The translations under genes and the position numbers were made by a program. This document shows, in pieces, positions 15,364 to 27,670 of a stretch of 64,000 nucleotides of DNA. The notes under the pieces are model-generated. The model was not told the DNA's origin, ran no database searches, and worked only from the letters and a program-made list of their open reading frames with translations. Within the stretch, counting starts at the first letter, position 1. The number at the start of each line of letters is the position of its first letter. The stretch lies in contig CAUYLG010013823.1 of assembly GCA_963573385.1 (NCBI GenBank), forward strand, positions 22,590-86,589, read 5' to 3'. This DNA is from Cacajao melanocephalus. Lineage: Eukaryota; Chordata; Mammalia; Primates; Pitheciidae.

Positions 15364-15924
15364 CTACGCTGGTGAGGAGTGGGTGAGGGGAGAGCACACC
15401 CTGGAATTTCTGAGCCCCGCCCAATTTGTACGTTCCACCTCTGCCTCACTGCACCTCCGGTAGTTCTCTTCTGTGTGCTCAAACGTTTTCAATAAGATAT
15501 CTCTCAGATTCTGATTAAGTTCCAGATGTTGTATTAGAAGCCGTACACTCAACTTTTCTATTAAATAAATCCTTGTGTCCTGTTTCCAGAGGTAAATTTT
15601 TGACCAGTCCCGCAGAAAATATTGCCACTTATGTATTAATCCATAGTAGGTACTTTGGATTGCGGCATCTTTGTCTTTCTGGTACAAACACAATACTTGC
15701 TGCCTTAGGGATAGGAATTCATATCCAGTTTGTGGAGAGCCAGAATATATAGTGAAAGTGTGAACCCATCTCTCTGGTGTGATTTTGTGGTCGCCATCTC
15801 CCAGCTTCCTAGCGACACGATTCCCAGAGCCTGAAATTCTACCTTTGGAGATTCTTTGTCTCAGGTTTCCTTTCCTTTTGACTTGCAGAGACACCTGTGG
15901 AAGGTAAGTCTTTTTAGTCATCAA
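15364..15924 (-). other. Unidentified 186-codon open frame in an intron
   Basis: This is the longest open frame in the IL31RA introns that is not an Alu or L1, lying antisense to the gene. It begins MMTKKTYLPQVSLQVKRK, is basic near its start, has an aromatic middle (HKWQYFLRDWSKIYLW) and a Leu-rich stretch (LSVRLLIQHLELNQNL). I do not recognise it. The short block RQQVLCLY resembles the start of an LYR-motif protein such as LYRM2, and an ATGGCGACC lies just before it in another frame. That could mean a frameshifted retrocopy, but the rest does not align convincingly. The last part (WAGLRNSRV onward) looks like chance extension. No promoter, splice or poly(A) evidence is seen. Confidence 0.25.
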
Positions 15925-15995
15925 CTCTCTAGTGAGATCTTTTTCTGGAAATAGTCAATTTGGGGTAGGTAAAGGAAGATTAAGAAGCCACATAA

Positions 15996-16213
<218 letters not shown>

Positions 16214-16410
16214 TTAATCCTCAAAGGTGTCGTGTAAGGAAAAGGGATGCAGTAAGAGGGGTAAAAATAGCACCATCCGGGGAGGCTGTGGTGGAGACCC
16301 TGAACTTCAGCCTTGTTCTACAGTTGAGGCAGTGAGTGGATGCCAGTGTGGTGGTTGCATTTGGGGAATAAGGTAGGTAACTGTGAAGTGGTCCTTTTCT
16401 CTTTTTTCAG

Positions 16411-16593
16411 CATTTCGGTGCATCGAGGTCATGCAGGCCTGCCTTGCTGAGGATCAGCTTGTGGTGAAGTGGCAAAGCTGTGCTCTAGACGTGAACACCT
16501 GGATGATTGAATGGTTTCCGGACATGGACTCAGAGCCCCCAACCCTTTCCTGGGAACCTGTGTCTCAGGCCAGGAACTGGACGATCCAGCAAG
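16411..16593 (+). CDS. IL31RA: IL31RA exon: first half of FnIII domain 4
   Basis: A 183-bp exon follows a strong pyrimidine-rich acceptor (ctcttttttcag) and ends at CAGCAAG|gtagcc. Phases are 1 in and 1 out, so skipping it would keep the frame and remove 61 residues. The translation begins SFRCIEVMQACLAED and ends NWTIQQ; the sequon NWT is present. Compared with the human protein as remembered it has an extra Cys (SCALD where human has SSALD), which could leave an unpaired thiol. The exon sits between two Alu copies in opposite orientation (15996-16203 +, 17032-17329 -). Confidence 0.95.
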
Positions 16594-16944
16594 GTAGCCA
16601 GGGTGCAACCCACAGGTTCCCTCCGTGCAGGGTTTGGTTTTTCATCCATTTTTAGATCCTTAACTTTGGCTTCAAAGATGTTAGTGTGGTTAATAGCATT
16701 TGACAAGCTTGTGCAAGCTTCATGAAGTGACACACTTCTTGGCATTTCCAAGTCAAGGCTGGCACAGAAAGCCGTGGGTGTCAAGTATCTGGCCAGCCTC
16801 CAGGTGGAAACACTGTCTTAACACCCACCATCAGAGAGCCCTTTCCAGACAGCTGGGTCATCTCATGGATAACACCAGAGTGTGGATCCCGGCTGTCGTA
16901 CCTAGGATACTTTCTTCAGTTCTGGTTGCCTGTTTAAGAGCTAG

Positions 16945-17329
<385 letters not shown>

Positions 17330-17339
17330 GCTTTATTCT

Positions 17340-17483
17340 TTATTTTTAATTTTTTAAAAAACTTTTTATTTTCTAGAGACAGGGTCTTGCTTGGTTGCCA
17401 AGGATGGAGTGCAGTGGCATGATCATAGCTCACTGTAACCTCAAACTTCTGGGCTCAAGTGATCCTCCTGCCTCAGCCTCCCT
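17340..17483 (-). repeat. Partial Alu / free left monomer
   Basis: About 140 bp of reverse Alu left-arm sequence with a T-rich head. Confidence 0.85.
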
Positions 17484-18079
17484 AATGAGCCTTTACCCTT
17501 TTAATCCTGTCACTACAATCATTTTTTAATGCTTCAAGCATCCATATTAAGATTAATACACATGCAGGGATGCAGGCAAGTAGAGGAGATAGAATTCGTG
17601 GTGTTTGAGATCCACAGGGTGATGATATATTGTTGACTTGAAGGATTAAGTTCTATTCTGCTGTGCCCCAAATCATGATAAAATGAGTGATGGAGGAGGG
17701 ATTGGATCTCTTACTTCTTTGCTTCTGGATGGCTCTAAGTTCTAGGACTTAATTAGGCAGCATGTTCAGCAGTCCTGTGGATCTCTCTTGCTGCAGAAGT
17801 GTTTGGACAGAACAAACCTCGGGATTCCCTGCCTCCAAAAAAGAAAAAGCTAAAAGGCTAAATTTGAAAATAAAAATTAAAAATAAGAATTAGAAAATCT
17901 GAGAAAAGCAATAGATATGAGAGACCATTCACCCTAACCTGTTTATTTTCCAGAGGTAGAAACTGTAGAGAAATGGAATATCTTCCATAAGTGTTTGGCC
18001 ATAACTCTTAGTCTAGTATTCCTTCCACTCTGCCATGCTCTGCACTTATGCTTGTTTCTTTTTTCTTTCTTTTTTACAG
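17484..18079. other. IL31RA intron, no recognised element
   Basis: Unique AT-rich sequence ending in the pyrimidine tract and acceptor of the 102-bp exon. Confidence 0.5.
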
Positions 18080-18181
18080 ATAAATTAAAACCTTTCTGGT
18101 GCTATAACATCTCTGTGTATCCAATGTTGCACGACAAAGTTGGCGAGCCATATTCCATCCAGGCTTATGCCAAAGAAGGTG
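18080..18181 (+). CDS. IL31RA: IL31RA exon: second half of FnIII domain 4
   Basis: A 102-bp exon lies between acceptor tttttacag and donor GGTG|gtatgt. Phases are 1 and 1. The translation, DKLKPFWCYNISV through IQAYAKEG, is essentially the human sequence, including one Cys and the sequon NIS. With the 183-bp exon upstream it makes one 95-residue FnIII domain. Reading past the donor soon leaves the conserved sequence, which supports the assigned boundary. Confidence 0.95.
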
Positions 18182-18989
18182 GTATGTATGGACAAGGCCC
18201 TGTGGGGAAAAGGAAACAGTGGGACCTGTACAACCTGCGGATAAGGCCGCAAATGCCTGAAGCTCATTCCCAGCCATCTTAGGGCTCATACTTCACTTTG
18301 TCTTGTAGCGAACTCTGTATGTTATGAATCTGCTGGATTCTGAAGCTGGGGTAGACATTAGGGATCATCGAGTCCAATCCTCTCATTTCACAGATTGAAA
18401 ATTTAAGCTCAGAAAGGTGAAATAACTTGCCCAAAGTCACAAATAAACAGTGCAAATAGAGCTGCTTCCAGCAATAACATTAAATTAAGACCACATCAGG
18501 GAGCCTACAGAGTTCATCCTAAGTTAGGGATGTTAAATTATTTGTAATTATGTAGCAATAAGCAAGGGCTTTACTGGTGAATTGCTCAAACTTTACTTTG
18601 ATCTTTTTGGAAGTTCACATCTTCCAGATTCAACACTGGAAAATAACTTCTGCCACTCAAAGGTAGCCTATGGAGGCATATTCTTCAACTATTTGATAAT
18701 AACTACACTTTACAGATATGAATGGAAAAGCTGGGTCCCAAATTGGAGTGAGACATCTATAAGAAAGGACTTTTTCAAGTGGTCTTGATGCCACTTCTCT
18801 TCTTGCCTAAGAGAGACGGCTGTAGAAAACAATTTTCCCAAACAAGTTGATTCATCAGTTCCCTACTCAACCCGTGCCTCCCGCCTCCAGCACTGTGGTT
18901 TGGTCTGAGTACTGGCCAGAGCCTTTGTAGGGGAACGATCTGTTGGGGTGTGGTTCAATGATTATCAGTTATCTCCCTGTCCCTTCCAG
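18182..18989. other. IL31RA intron, mostly unrecognised
   Basis: A possible ancient SINE remnant near 18350-18450 (ctcatttcacagattgaaaa, aacttgcccaaagtcac). Otherwise unique. Confidence 0.4.
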
Positions 18990-19136
18990 TTCCATCAGAA
19001 GGTCCTGAGACCAAGGTGGAGAACATTGGCGTGAAGACGGTCACAGTCACATGGAAGGAGATTCCCAAGAGACAGAGAAAGGGTATCATCTGCAACTACA
19101 CCATCTTTTACCAAGCTGAAGGCGGAAAAGGATTCT
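18990..19136 (+). CDS. IL31RA: IL31RA exon: first half of FnIII domain 5
   Basis: A 147-bp exon follows acceptor cccttccag (18981-18989) and ends GATTCT|gtaagc. Phases are 1 and 1. The translation is VPSEGPETKVENIGVK through IFYQAEGGKGF, with the sequon NYT. It is the first half of the membrane-proximal FnIII domain. It differs from human at a few residues (VTVTWKEIPKRQRKG here). Confidence 0.95.
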
Positions 19137-19599
19137 GTAAGCACGCCCATAGCCAAGTGGGAAAAAATCTCCAAGCCACAGATAGATGCTAGGGATAGAC
19201 CCGTCGTAGGCGTGACTCCCCCACCTCGTTGTGACCTGCAACCTGGCATGAGTCACGTAGCTTCTTCAAGTCTCTCTGAAAATGGAGACAAGAGCACCCA
19301 ACTTCTGGGGCTTTGGGGGTTAGATGAGAGTGAAGGGACAGCACCTGAGAGGATAGTCCAGTGGGAATGGAAGGAATTAATATAATTTGTCCTGGTTGAG
19401 GCCTGAATTGACCTCCCGGGAGCTCCCCAATCACTATTCCCAGGAATGGTGTGCCTGGCGTAAAGAGTGAGGGGAATAGACCCTGTTACCATGACTTCTA
19501 CAGCCCCTGGCAAGTCATGCTTTTTTTCTTCAGTCCACCGTATTCCTGACATCTTAAACACTGTGCAAGGCTTGGATTCTTGCTTAGGCTAAATAATTC

Positions 19600-21140
19600 T
19601 TTTCTTACGGTAAAATATTTTTCCATTTTAAACATTTGAAAGTGTACAATTTCGTGGCATTAGAAGCATACACAGTAATGTGCACCCATCACCGCTACTT
19701 CCAGAACTCTTCCATTCCCACCCAAATAGAAGCCCCATACCCATTAATTAGTCACTCCCCATTCCTCTCTTCCCGCAGCCCCTGGCAACCACCAAACTGC
19801 TTTGTGTCTCTATGGATTGCCTATTCTGGATATTTCATATAAATAGAGTCATAAAATAGGTGGCCTTTGTGTCTGTCTTCTTTGATGTAGCATGTTTTCA
19901 AAGTTCATCCGTGTTATAGCATGGTATAGTACTTACTCCTTTTTATGACTGAATAATATTCCATTGCGTGGATATTCCATATTTTGTTTATCCATTCATC
20001 AGCCGATGAACATTTAGGTTGTTTCAACCTTTAGGCTACTGTGAATAGGGCTGCTATGAACAGATGTCTGCTATGAACATATGCTGCTATGTACAAATAT
20101 CTATTTTGAGTTTGTGCTTTTTGTTCTTTTGGGTATATACCTAGAAATTGAATTGCTGCATCATATGGTAACTCTAGTTTAACGTACTGAGGAGCCACCA
20201 AACTGTTTTCCACAGTGACTACTCCAGCATACGTTCTTTTTTTTCTTTCTTTCTTTTTTGAGTTGGAGTCTCATCTGTCACCCAGGCTGGAATGCAGTGG
20301 TGCAATCTGAGCTCACTGCAACCTCTGCCTCCCGGTTCAAGCAATTCTCCTGCTTCAGTCTCCCAAGTAGCTGGGACTACAGGTACCTGCCACCATGCCT
20401 GGCTAATTTTTGTATTTTTAGTAGAGACGCGGTTTCACCATATTGGCCAGGCTGGTCTCGAACTCCTGACCTTGTGATCTGCCCACCTCAGCCTCCCAAA
20501 GTGCTGGAATTACATTCATACCAGCAATGTATGAGAGTTTTCATTTCTCTGCATCTTGTCAACACTTGTTATTTTTCATTAAAAGAAAATCATTGGCTGT
20601 TCTGGTGAGTATGTAGTGGTTATCTCATTGACTTGCATTTCCCTACTGACTAATAATGTTGGACATCTTTTCCTGTAGTTTTTGCCCATTTGCATATCTT
20701 CTTTGGAGGCATGTCTTTTTAATCTCGTTTTCCTGTGTTTAAATTGTGTTGTTTGTTTTTTTGTTATTGGGTTTATAAGAGTTCTTTATATATTCTGGAT
20801 ATCAGTTATTTATCAGATACATGATTTGTAAATATTTTCACCTGTTCTATGAGTTGTCTTTTCATTCTCTTGATATTATCTTTCGATGCACAAAAACTTT
20901 GAATTTTAGTGAAATCCAGCTTAATCTATGTTTCCTTTTGCTACCTGTGCTTTTGGCATCGTATCTAAGAAACCATTGTGAAATTTAAGGTTGTGAAGAC
21001 TTGTCCTATGCTGTCTTCTAAGAGTTTTTATAGTTCTAGCTCTTAAACTGAGGTCCTTGATCCATCTTGATAGCCTAATTTTAAGCAGGACATGAATAGG
21101 GGTCAGAATATGAGACAGCTGAACTTGGAAGCACGGTTCC
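19600..21140 (-). mobile_element. Old L1 (L1M-type) 3' segment, interrupted by an Alu
   Basis: Reversed L1 3' UTR and ORF2 3' end (19600-20235 and 20515-21140). The complement of 20031-20213 reads like the L1 ORF2 C-terminal region (LGIYPKEQKAQ, LFIAALFTVA), and 20640-21100 contains the rest of that region in reverse. Many substitutions and stops; inactive. Confidence 0.88.
20238..20514 (-). repeat. Alu SINE inside the L1
   Basis: Reverse Alu with a TTTC-rich head, breaking the L1 at 20237/20515. Confidence 0.94.
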
Positions 21141-21222
21141 AATGCTCTTATTTTGATGCTCCTGGGACACAATTTTCAGTTTGGCCTGGCTGTGGTATTT
21201 GACCTCTGTATTTTTCCTTTAG

Positions 21223-21363
21223 CCAAGACAGTCAACTCCAGCATCTTGCAGTACAGCCTGGAGGCCCTGCAACGAAAGACCTCTTACACTGTTCAGGTCA
21301 TGGCCAGCACCAGTGCTGGGGGAACCAACGGGACCAGCATAAATTTCAAGACATTGTCATTCA
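21223..21363 (+). CDS. IL31RA: IL31RA exon: second half of FnIII domain 5
   Basis: A 141-bp exon lies between acceptor tttccttag-type sequence ending at 21222 and donor TTCA|gtgagt. Phases are 1 and 1. The translation begins SKTVNSSILQYSLEAL and ends INFKTLSF; sequons NSS and NGT are present. It completes the 96-residue membrane-proximal FnIII domain. An old L1 fragment in the reverse direction ends within about 90 bases upstream of the exon. Confidence 0.95.
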
Positions 21364-21736
21364 GTGAGTATTTCCTTCAAGCGTTAGGTACCTCTCCCTG
21401 TGTTTACCTTACGTCAGAGAGAAATGACATCTGCCAAAGGCAGGGGAAGCCAAATGAAAGGGCAGCGCCTACATGGAAAGAGCCACCCTGCTCTCTGGCT
21501 CACCAACCTTCCTGGAAAGCATATAGGTGAGGAGACAGGACGGAGAGAGCAGGCAAGTTGAGAGCTGAATTTGGAAATGCTGGTCATTTTGATCCTTCCT
21601 CATGGGCAGCCACAAATCATCTGGAGGAGGAGATGTCAAATTAATGCCAACTTCAGTCTTAGCACCAAACGAGCTCCTGTCTCAGGCTGTCTCCTCATTC
21701 ACAGTCATCAGTTTCTGCATGTTACAGGTTACAGTA

Positions 21737-22096
21737 TGTATTAGTCTGTTTTCACGCTGCTGATAAAGACATACCCAAGACTGGGTAATTTATACAGAAA
21801 AAGAGGTTTAATGGACTCACAGTTCCACATGGCTGGGGAAGCCCCATGATCATGGTGGAAGGTGAAAGGCACGTCTTACATGGTGGCAGCAGGAGAGAAT
21901 AAGGACCAAGTGAAACGGGTTTCCCCTTATGAAACCATCAGATCTTGTGTGATTTATTCACTACCATGAGAATAGTAAGAGGGGAACTACCCCATTATTC
22001 AATTCTCTCCCACTGGGTGCCTCCCGCAACACATGGGAATGATGGGAGTTACAATTCAGATGAGATTTGGGTGGGGACACAGCCAAACCATGTCAC
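21737..22096 (-). mobile_element. MST/THE1-type MaLR solo LTR
   Basis: Full-length-looking reverse LTR: starts tgtattagtctgttttcacg, contains gacatacccaagactgggta and ends gggtggggacacagccaaac. No internal region. It lies in the intron before the TM exon. Confidence 0.9.
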
Positions 22097-22879
22097 TGTA
22101 CAACAGGGTCTTCAAGGGAAAACCTTGGTTAACCCAGGACCACTGACCCCCCAGGAAGTGGCTTAACCTTGTCATTTATGGAGGCTTTTTTGAGCAAAAA
22201 GATATGTTTAACTTACCTGCTTTTACTTTAAAAAATAGCAAGAAAAATTTGCTAGAGACAACAAATAATGTAAAATAAAATACAGCTTCATATGATGGCT
22301 GGTTAAGGGAGATATTTCAGAGGCAGGCAGATGGAATGAAGAGGTGAAATAGAAGGAAGGAGAATGGGAGAAACAGAAATATGAATTTTGCCCAGTCCTT
22401 GAGTGATAGAGATTTGATTTTTAAGTACGTACTACAACTCTCTTAAAGAATGAATAACTTTTTAGATTAAAAATGAAGGAACACTGCCAAGATTTTGCAA
22501 TAACTGGAACAAGCTAAAAATTGTCTGCTTGAAATATTCTTGAAAGCCTCTTATTCATCACATTTTTCAAGAATAAAATTGCTTTATGACTCTGGAAAAT
22601 GTGAGTACAACATTTTTTTTTTTTTTTTTTTTACAGAGAAGACATTCTGTTTTGATGGACTAACATTGCCTTTTAGGAACTCTTTCTGATATGGCTGTTT
22701 ACAATCTTTTAAAGCCATATTGAAGTTGTGCAACACTGGACACAGATTTCATCGGCTTATAGAGTTTTCTCCAAGGGTTAAATGAAGGCAAGATCCAGCC
22801 CTGGAACCTAGACGTTTCCTACCCTGGTCTAAAGATTATAAATCACCCTGCTTCCATCTTTGATCCTCTATAATCCATT
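22097..22879. other. IL31RA intron, no recognised element
   Basis: Unique sequence with a T-run at about 22612-22632. Confidence 0.45.
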
Positions 22880-23190
22880 CTCCACACAGCAGCCAGAGCT
22901 TCAAACCCTGAATTCTCTGTTTAAAACCCACCGGTGACTTTTATTGTGTTGTAAAGAAAATCCAAACTCCTTCCTGCAACTTTCAAGGTCCTTCATCATC
23001 TGTCCCTTACTGACCTCATTTCCTACTGCTTTCTTTTTGCCTCTATTTATCTTCCTTACCTCATTCCTGCTTCAAAGCTTTTGCATCCACTGTTTTTCTG
23101 CCTGGAGTGCTTTTGTCCATGGTTTTGCATGGCTGGATCCTTCTCACTATTAAGATCAGCTTGAATTTCAGTCTTTCTTTGGACATCTTA
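22880..23190 (+). repeat. L2 3'-end fragment
   Basis: Matches the L2 3' region: aaggtccttcatcatctg, gcttttgcatccactg, ctgcctggagtgcttttg. Confidence 0.65.
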
Positions 23191-23206
23191 GCTAAAGTTG
23201 CTCTCT

Positions 23207-23680
<474 letters not shown>

Positions 23681-23910
23681 TTAAAAATGCTCAATAAATA
23701 TTCACTGAATGAATGCTGCCAGGAGAAGATGCCGAGATGGGGAGACACAAAACTCTGGGGTTTTTTTAGTGGAAAGAAATTGAATTTAATTGAAAGAAAA
23801 CTAATAAATTGTGTTGCTGAAGCTACTAGAACAAAAAGTTAATCACTGATTTTTGTCCAGGAGGTGAGGAACTCAACTTGCCACTGACTTTTGTTTTTTC
23901 TTTTTCAAAG

Positions 23911-24004
23911 GTATCTTTGAGATTATCCTTATAACTACCCTGATTGCTGGAGGCCTTCTTATTCTCATCCTCCTGACGGCGGCATATGGTCTCAAAAAAC
24001 CCAA
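23911..24004 (+). CDS. IL31RA: IL31RA exon: transmembrane helix
   Basis: A 94-bp exon follows a long pyrimidine tract and caaag acceptor and ends CCCAA|gtgagt. Phases are 1 in and 2 out. It encodes SIFEIILITTLIAGG followed by LLILILLTAAYGLKKPN: about 24 uninterrupted hydrophobic residues and then a basic Lys-Lys stop-transfer signal. The gp130 TM exon in this window (58703-58799) has the same phases and is 97 bp, so the two are homologous. Skipping either would shift the frame and produce a soluble receptor. Confidence 0.96.
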
Positions 24005-24756
24005 GTGAGTCTGCAGACAACAGTGGGTGCCTTAAAAATCAGGGACAAAAAGAGGTGGAAGGCATCATAGGTGCTTCGTAGGAGAGGGCATTCTGCCATC
24101 GCGGGGTGTTCATTCATTTATTAACTTGGTACATATTTATTGAGGTTATTAAAGGCCACACTCAGTGGCTCATCAGAATTCTGACCAAGCAAGAGCATTT
24201 TCACTTCCCAGAGCTCCATGCCCAGGGCTAGGCCTTTTTGAGGCCAGGAGAGTGCCCGCTGCCTCACAGGCTCTGTCTGCTCCATTACCATCTGAGACTG
24301 GGATTAGAGAGCAGGCCTTTTCTCTCAGTATCTAGAGAGGGCCCCTGACTGCAGCAGGCCTTCTTGCAAGCTTCTCTCTCAGGCAGAGCAGGGAGCCGTG
24401 TCTCCATGGAGTTGGAGTGCTGGTCAGTTGTCTGCTGGTGCAAGCTCGTTGCTTGCTTGTGGTGCAGCGTTGAGGGTCTGACGGCAGGGGCCTTTGTCCT
24501 GCTTGCCCTGGCCCCTTTGGAGAAGAAAGCATGTCTTCAGGGTCTTACACTTTCTCTCCGCAGTGAGCCTTATGTCACCCTAATGGTCCTTCCCTGGTTG
24601 AGCTGCCTCTCCAAATGAGACAGTTGTGATTATCTCTGTCAAGCAGCTGCTCTTAGTTAATGGTCAAGCTAATGTCAGTTACCAACTGTAGGTAGTAGCC
24701 AAGCTACCAGCATAGATTCTTGTACATCATGCACTTAAGTAATCCTTTGATCTTTA

Positions 24757-24897
24757 GCATGCTTCAGAATCAGGCCTCATCCCAAAAGTTTCTGATCGAG
24801 TGGTTCTAGGGTAAAGCCCCAAAATTTGCATTTCTAACAAGTTCCCAGGTGATGCTGATGCTGCTGGTTGGGACCACACTTCGAGAACCATTACAGG
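24757..24897 (+). mobile_element. MER5A hAT DNA transposon remnant
   Basis: Closely matches the MER5A 3' half: tttgcatttctaacaagttc, ccaggtgatgctgatgctgc, accacacttcgagaacc. Confidence 0.85.
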
Positions 24898-25281
24898 AAA
24901 GTGTGAGTAGCTTATAAGGCTTATAGAATGTTGCTCTTCCTGGGGGATAAGCCTCAAAGGAATGACTCTGTGATTGTGCAGTTTACAGCATCGGGACCAG
25001 GTATGGACATGCGGGGATGGGAGAGAAGGGAAGATAGGAACATTTTGTATGGGGAGAGTCTCCTCTGAGCACATCCCATAGATAACTGGCAACGTCACCC
25101 CCCAACGCACACACTGCAAACCAACTCCACTTTCCCAGGTTCTATCAGTCAGGCAGACATGCCCTTATTTAGGAGGGAACCTTACGATTCCCTTTAGCAA
25201 AGCCTCCCTCTTTTGAGTCAGCCATACGGTGCTAACGCGTCTTGGATTCACTTCCCATCTTAAAATCTTCTCTCTCATTAG
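24898..25281. other. IL31RA intron, no recognised element
   Basis: Unique sequence up to the Box 1 exon. Confidence 0.45.
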
Positions 25282-25363
25282 CAAATTGGCTCACCTGTGT
25301 TGGCCCAGCGTTCCCAACCCTGCTGAAAGTAGTATAGCCACGTGGCGTGGAGATGATTTCAAG
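25282..25363 (+). CDS. IL31RA: IL31RA exon: juxtamembrane Box 1 (JAK binding)
   Basis: An 82-bp exon follows acceptor ctcattag and ends TTCAAG|gtaaac. Phases are 2 in and 0 out. The translation KLAHLCWPSVPNPAESS through WRGDDFK holds the Box 1 motif (W-P-x-V-P-N-P), the JAK docking site of gp130-type receptors. The gp130 Box 1 exon (55239-55320) is also 82 bp with the same phases and reads W-P-N-V-P-D-P. Differences from human as remembered are Thr to Ala, Thr to Ser and His to Arg. Confidence 0.96.
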
Positions 25364-25867
25364 GTAAACACTCCTGTTTTTATTAAGGAAATTACTGTCT
25401 TGGGAGGTAGACAAGGTGAATGGAGATGGGGAAGAGTCCTAGGCTGAGCTTTTTTTGAGGTTCACATCAAGAGAACTCGAGTTGAAAAGTCTCAGGGAAT
25501 GGCTGGCAGGGCAGGTGGAATCAGCCTTCCTGGAACATCTTTGATCTCGTGCTTTGACGAGGAAAGGGCTTCACTAGGCTCACGAGGACCCAGTGCGTTC
25601 CCAGGTGGAACTGGTCCTATAAAGCATGCTGCAGAAGAAAGACACCGGCCCTACCCTTCCTGACCTGAGGGGCTAATTAGAGAGAGAGGAGGCCTGGCTA
25701 TAGGAGTTGAAGCCATTTACAAGCAGCCAAGAGCACAGTAATCTAAGGCCTGAAGATCACTAGAGGATGTTGATGGGCATGGCAGGCTGAGGCTGCCTCA
25801 GGTTGTTTTTCTCAGGTTGGGGACATCAGAGTCAGGCTTTATTAACTGGCATTGGGTGTTTGTGTGT

Positions 25868-26130
25868 TTGTTTTGAGATGAAGTCTCCCTCTGTCACCTA
25901 GTCTGGAGTACAATGGTATGATCTCAGATCACTGCAACTTCCACCTCCTGGGTTCAAGTGATTCTTCCACCCTAGCCTCCCGAATAGCTGGGATTACAGG
26001 CACCTGCCATCATGCCTGGCTAATTTTTTGTGTTTTTGTAGGGATGGGGTTTCACCATGCTGGTCAGGCTGGTCTTGAACTCCTGACCTCAGGTGATCTG
26101 CCTGCCTCGACTTCTCAAAGTGCTGGCATT
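25868..26130 (-). repeat. Alu SINE (3'-side truncated)
   Basis: Reverse Alu from tttgttttgagatgaagtct to ctcaaagtgctggcatt, lacking the last ~25 bases. Confidence 0.9.
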
Positions 26131-26719
26131 GGGGTTTTCTAGTGAGTATTCCTTAACTAGAAACCCTCCATTTTCATAAATTTTTAAGTGAAAAACTGTT
26201 AGGAAATTTTTAAGGTTTAATTTTTTGCTTACGTAGAGACAAGCCCAGTCGAATATAACCTTTAAATCTTTATTACTGAAAGGCTGTTTCCAGTTTTTCC
26301 TTGATGCACAAATTTTAAATATTAGTCCTTGTTCCAACTCAGAAGGCTTTTTTGAGCATGGACATTTTGTTATAATGGGCTTTCTTTTCATTTCCTCCTC
26401 TTATCAGTCTGGTATACTGGACTGATTTATACCGCCATTTACTTTCCTGCTTATTCAGTGTCATTTAGAGAGTACCTGAGTTCATAGGCAGTGCTGTCTG
26501 ATGTCTAACATGCTTTTTGAATAATCTGTAGGTCTAGAGCCAGCCCTTATTAATCACTCACTGCATGCCAGGCACTGAGCTAGGCTGTAGGAATACGAAT
26601 GACAAAGTCATGGCCGCTGCCACGAGGCCATCTCTGATTTTCTGGGGATGTTGAACAAGTCTGTCTCTATGATTGTGCTTTTTCCATCCCTAAGAGTTCT
26701 AATTTTGGTGCATCTATCT
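26131..26719. other. IL31RA intron, no recognised element
   Basis: Unique sequence; a weak ancient-repeat resemblance near 26540-26620 (ctgcatgccaggcactgagc). Confidence 0.4.
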
Positions 26720-27042
<323 letters not shown>

Positions 27043-27113
27043 TAACTGGGGTTTTGTGAGCACAGGATTGTGTGGAAAATAGCCTTGCACACTCTAGAAG
27101 AAACTGTTTGAAT

Positions 27114-27396
27114 GGGCTGGGTGCAATGGCTCATGTCTATAATCTCAGCACATTGGGAGCCCAAGGTGGGTGGATTGCTTAAGCTCAGGAGTTTGAGACC
27201 AGCCTGGGCAACATGACAAAACCCCATCTCTACAGAAAATTTAAAAAAATTAGCCAGGTGTGGTGGGGTGTGTCTGTAGCCCCAACTAAGGAGGCTGAGG
27301 TGGAAGAATTACCTGAGGCTGGGAAGTTGAGGCTGCAGTGAGTGGTGATTGTGCTATTGCACTCCAGCCTGGGCAATGGGAGTGAGACCCTGTCTC

Positions 27397-27410
<14 letters not shown>
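27114..27410 (+). repeat. Alu SINE (J-like)
   Basis: Diverged forward Alu ending in a poly(A) run. Confidence 0.9.
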
Positions 27411-27435
<25 letters not shown>

Positions 27436-27459
27436 AATTTATATATATATATATAATTT
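27411..27459. repeat. (TA)n microsatellite
   Basis: TA repeats grown from the Alu tail, broken by one aaaattt; about 210 bases before the terminal coding exon of IL31RA. Confidence 0.93.
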
Positions 27460-27670
27460 GAATCCAGGGCACTGATTCTCAGGAAATGTGCCACTCCTTC
27501 CAAGCTCCTGTGGAAGGGCACGTGGAGAGGGTTGGCCACCATTTCTGGGCCTGGGAGGAAGGTGGGTGCTGTTCCAGAGGTGGCATTTGCTATCCCAAGC
27601 CTAACGAGCTTTTGGCTATGTCATATGTGACTCCTAAATGACCACTTGGAAGTCCGTTTTTCTTTTCCAG

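Noticed and set aside
15888..15905. Possible 15-bp micro-exon on the plus strand (gacttgcag ... ggaaggtaagt)
   Set aside because: The borders look good, but the neighbouring IL31RA exons already join in phase without it and the protein has no gap there.
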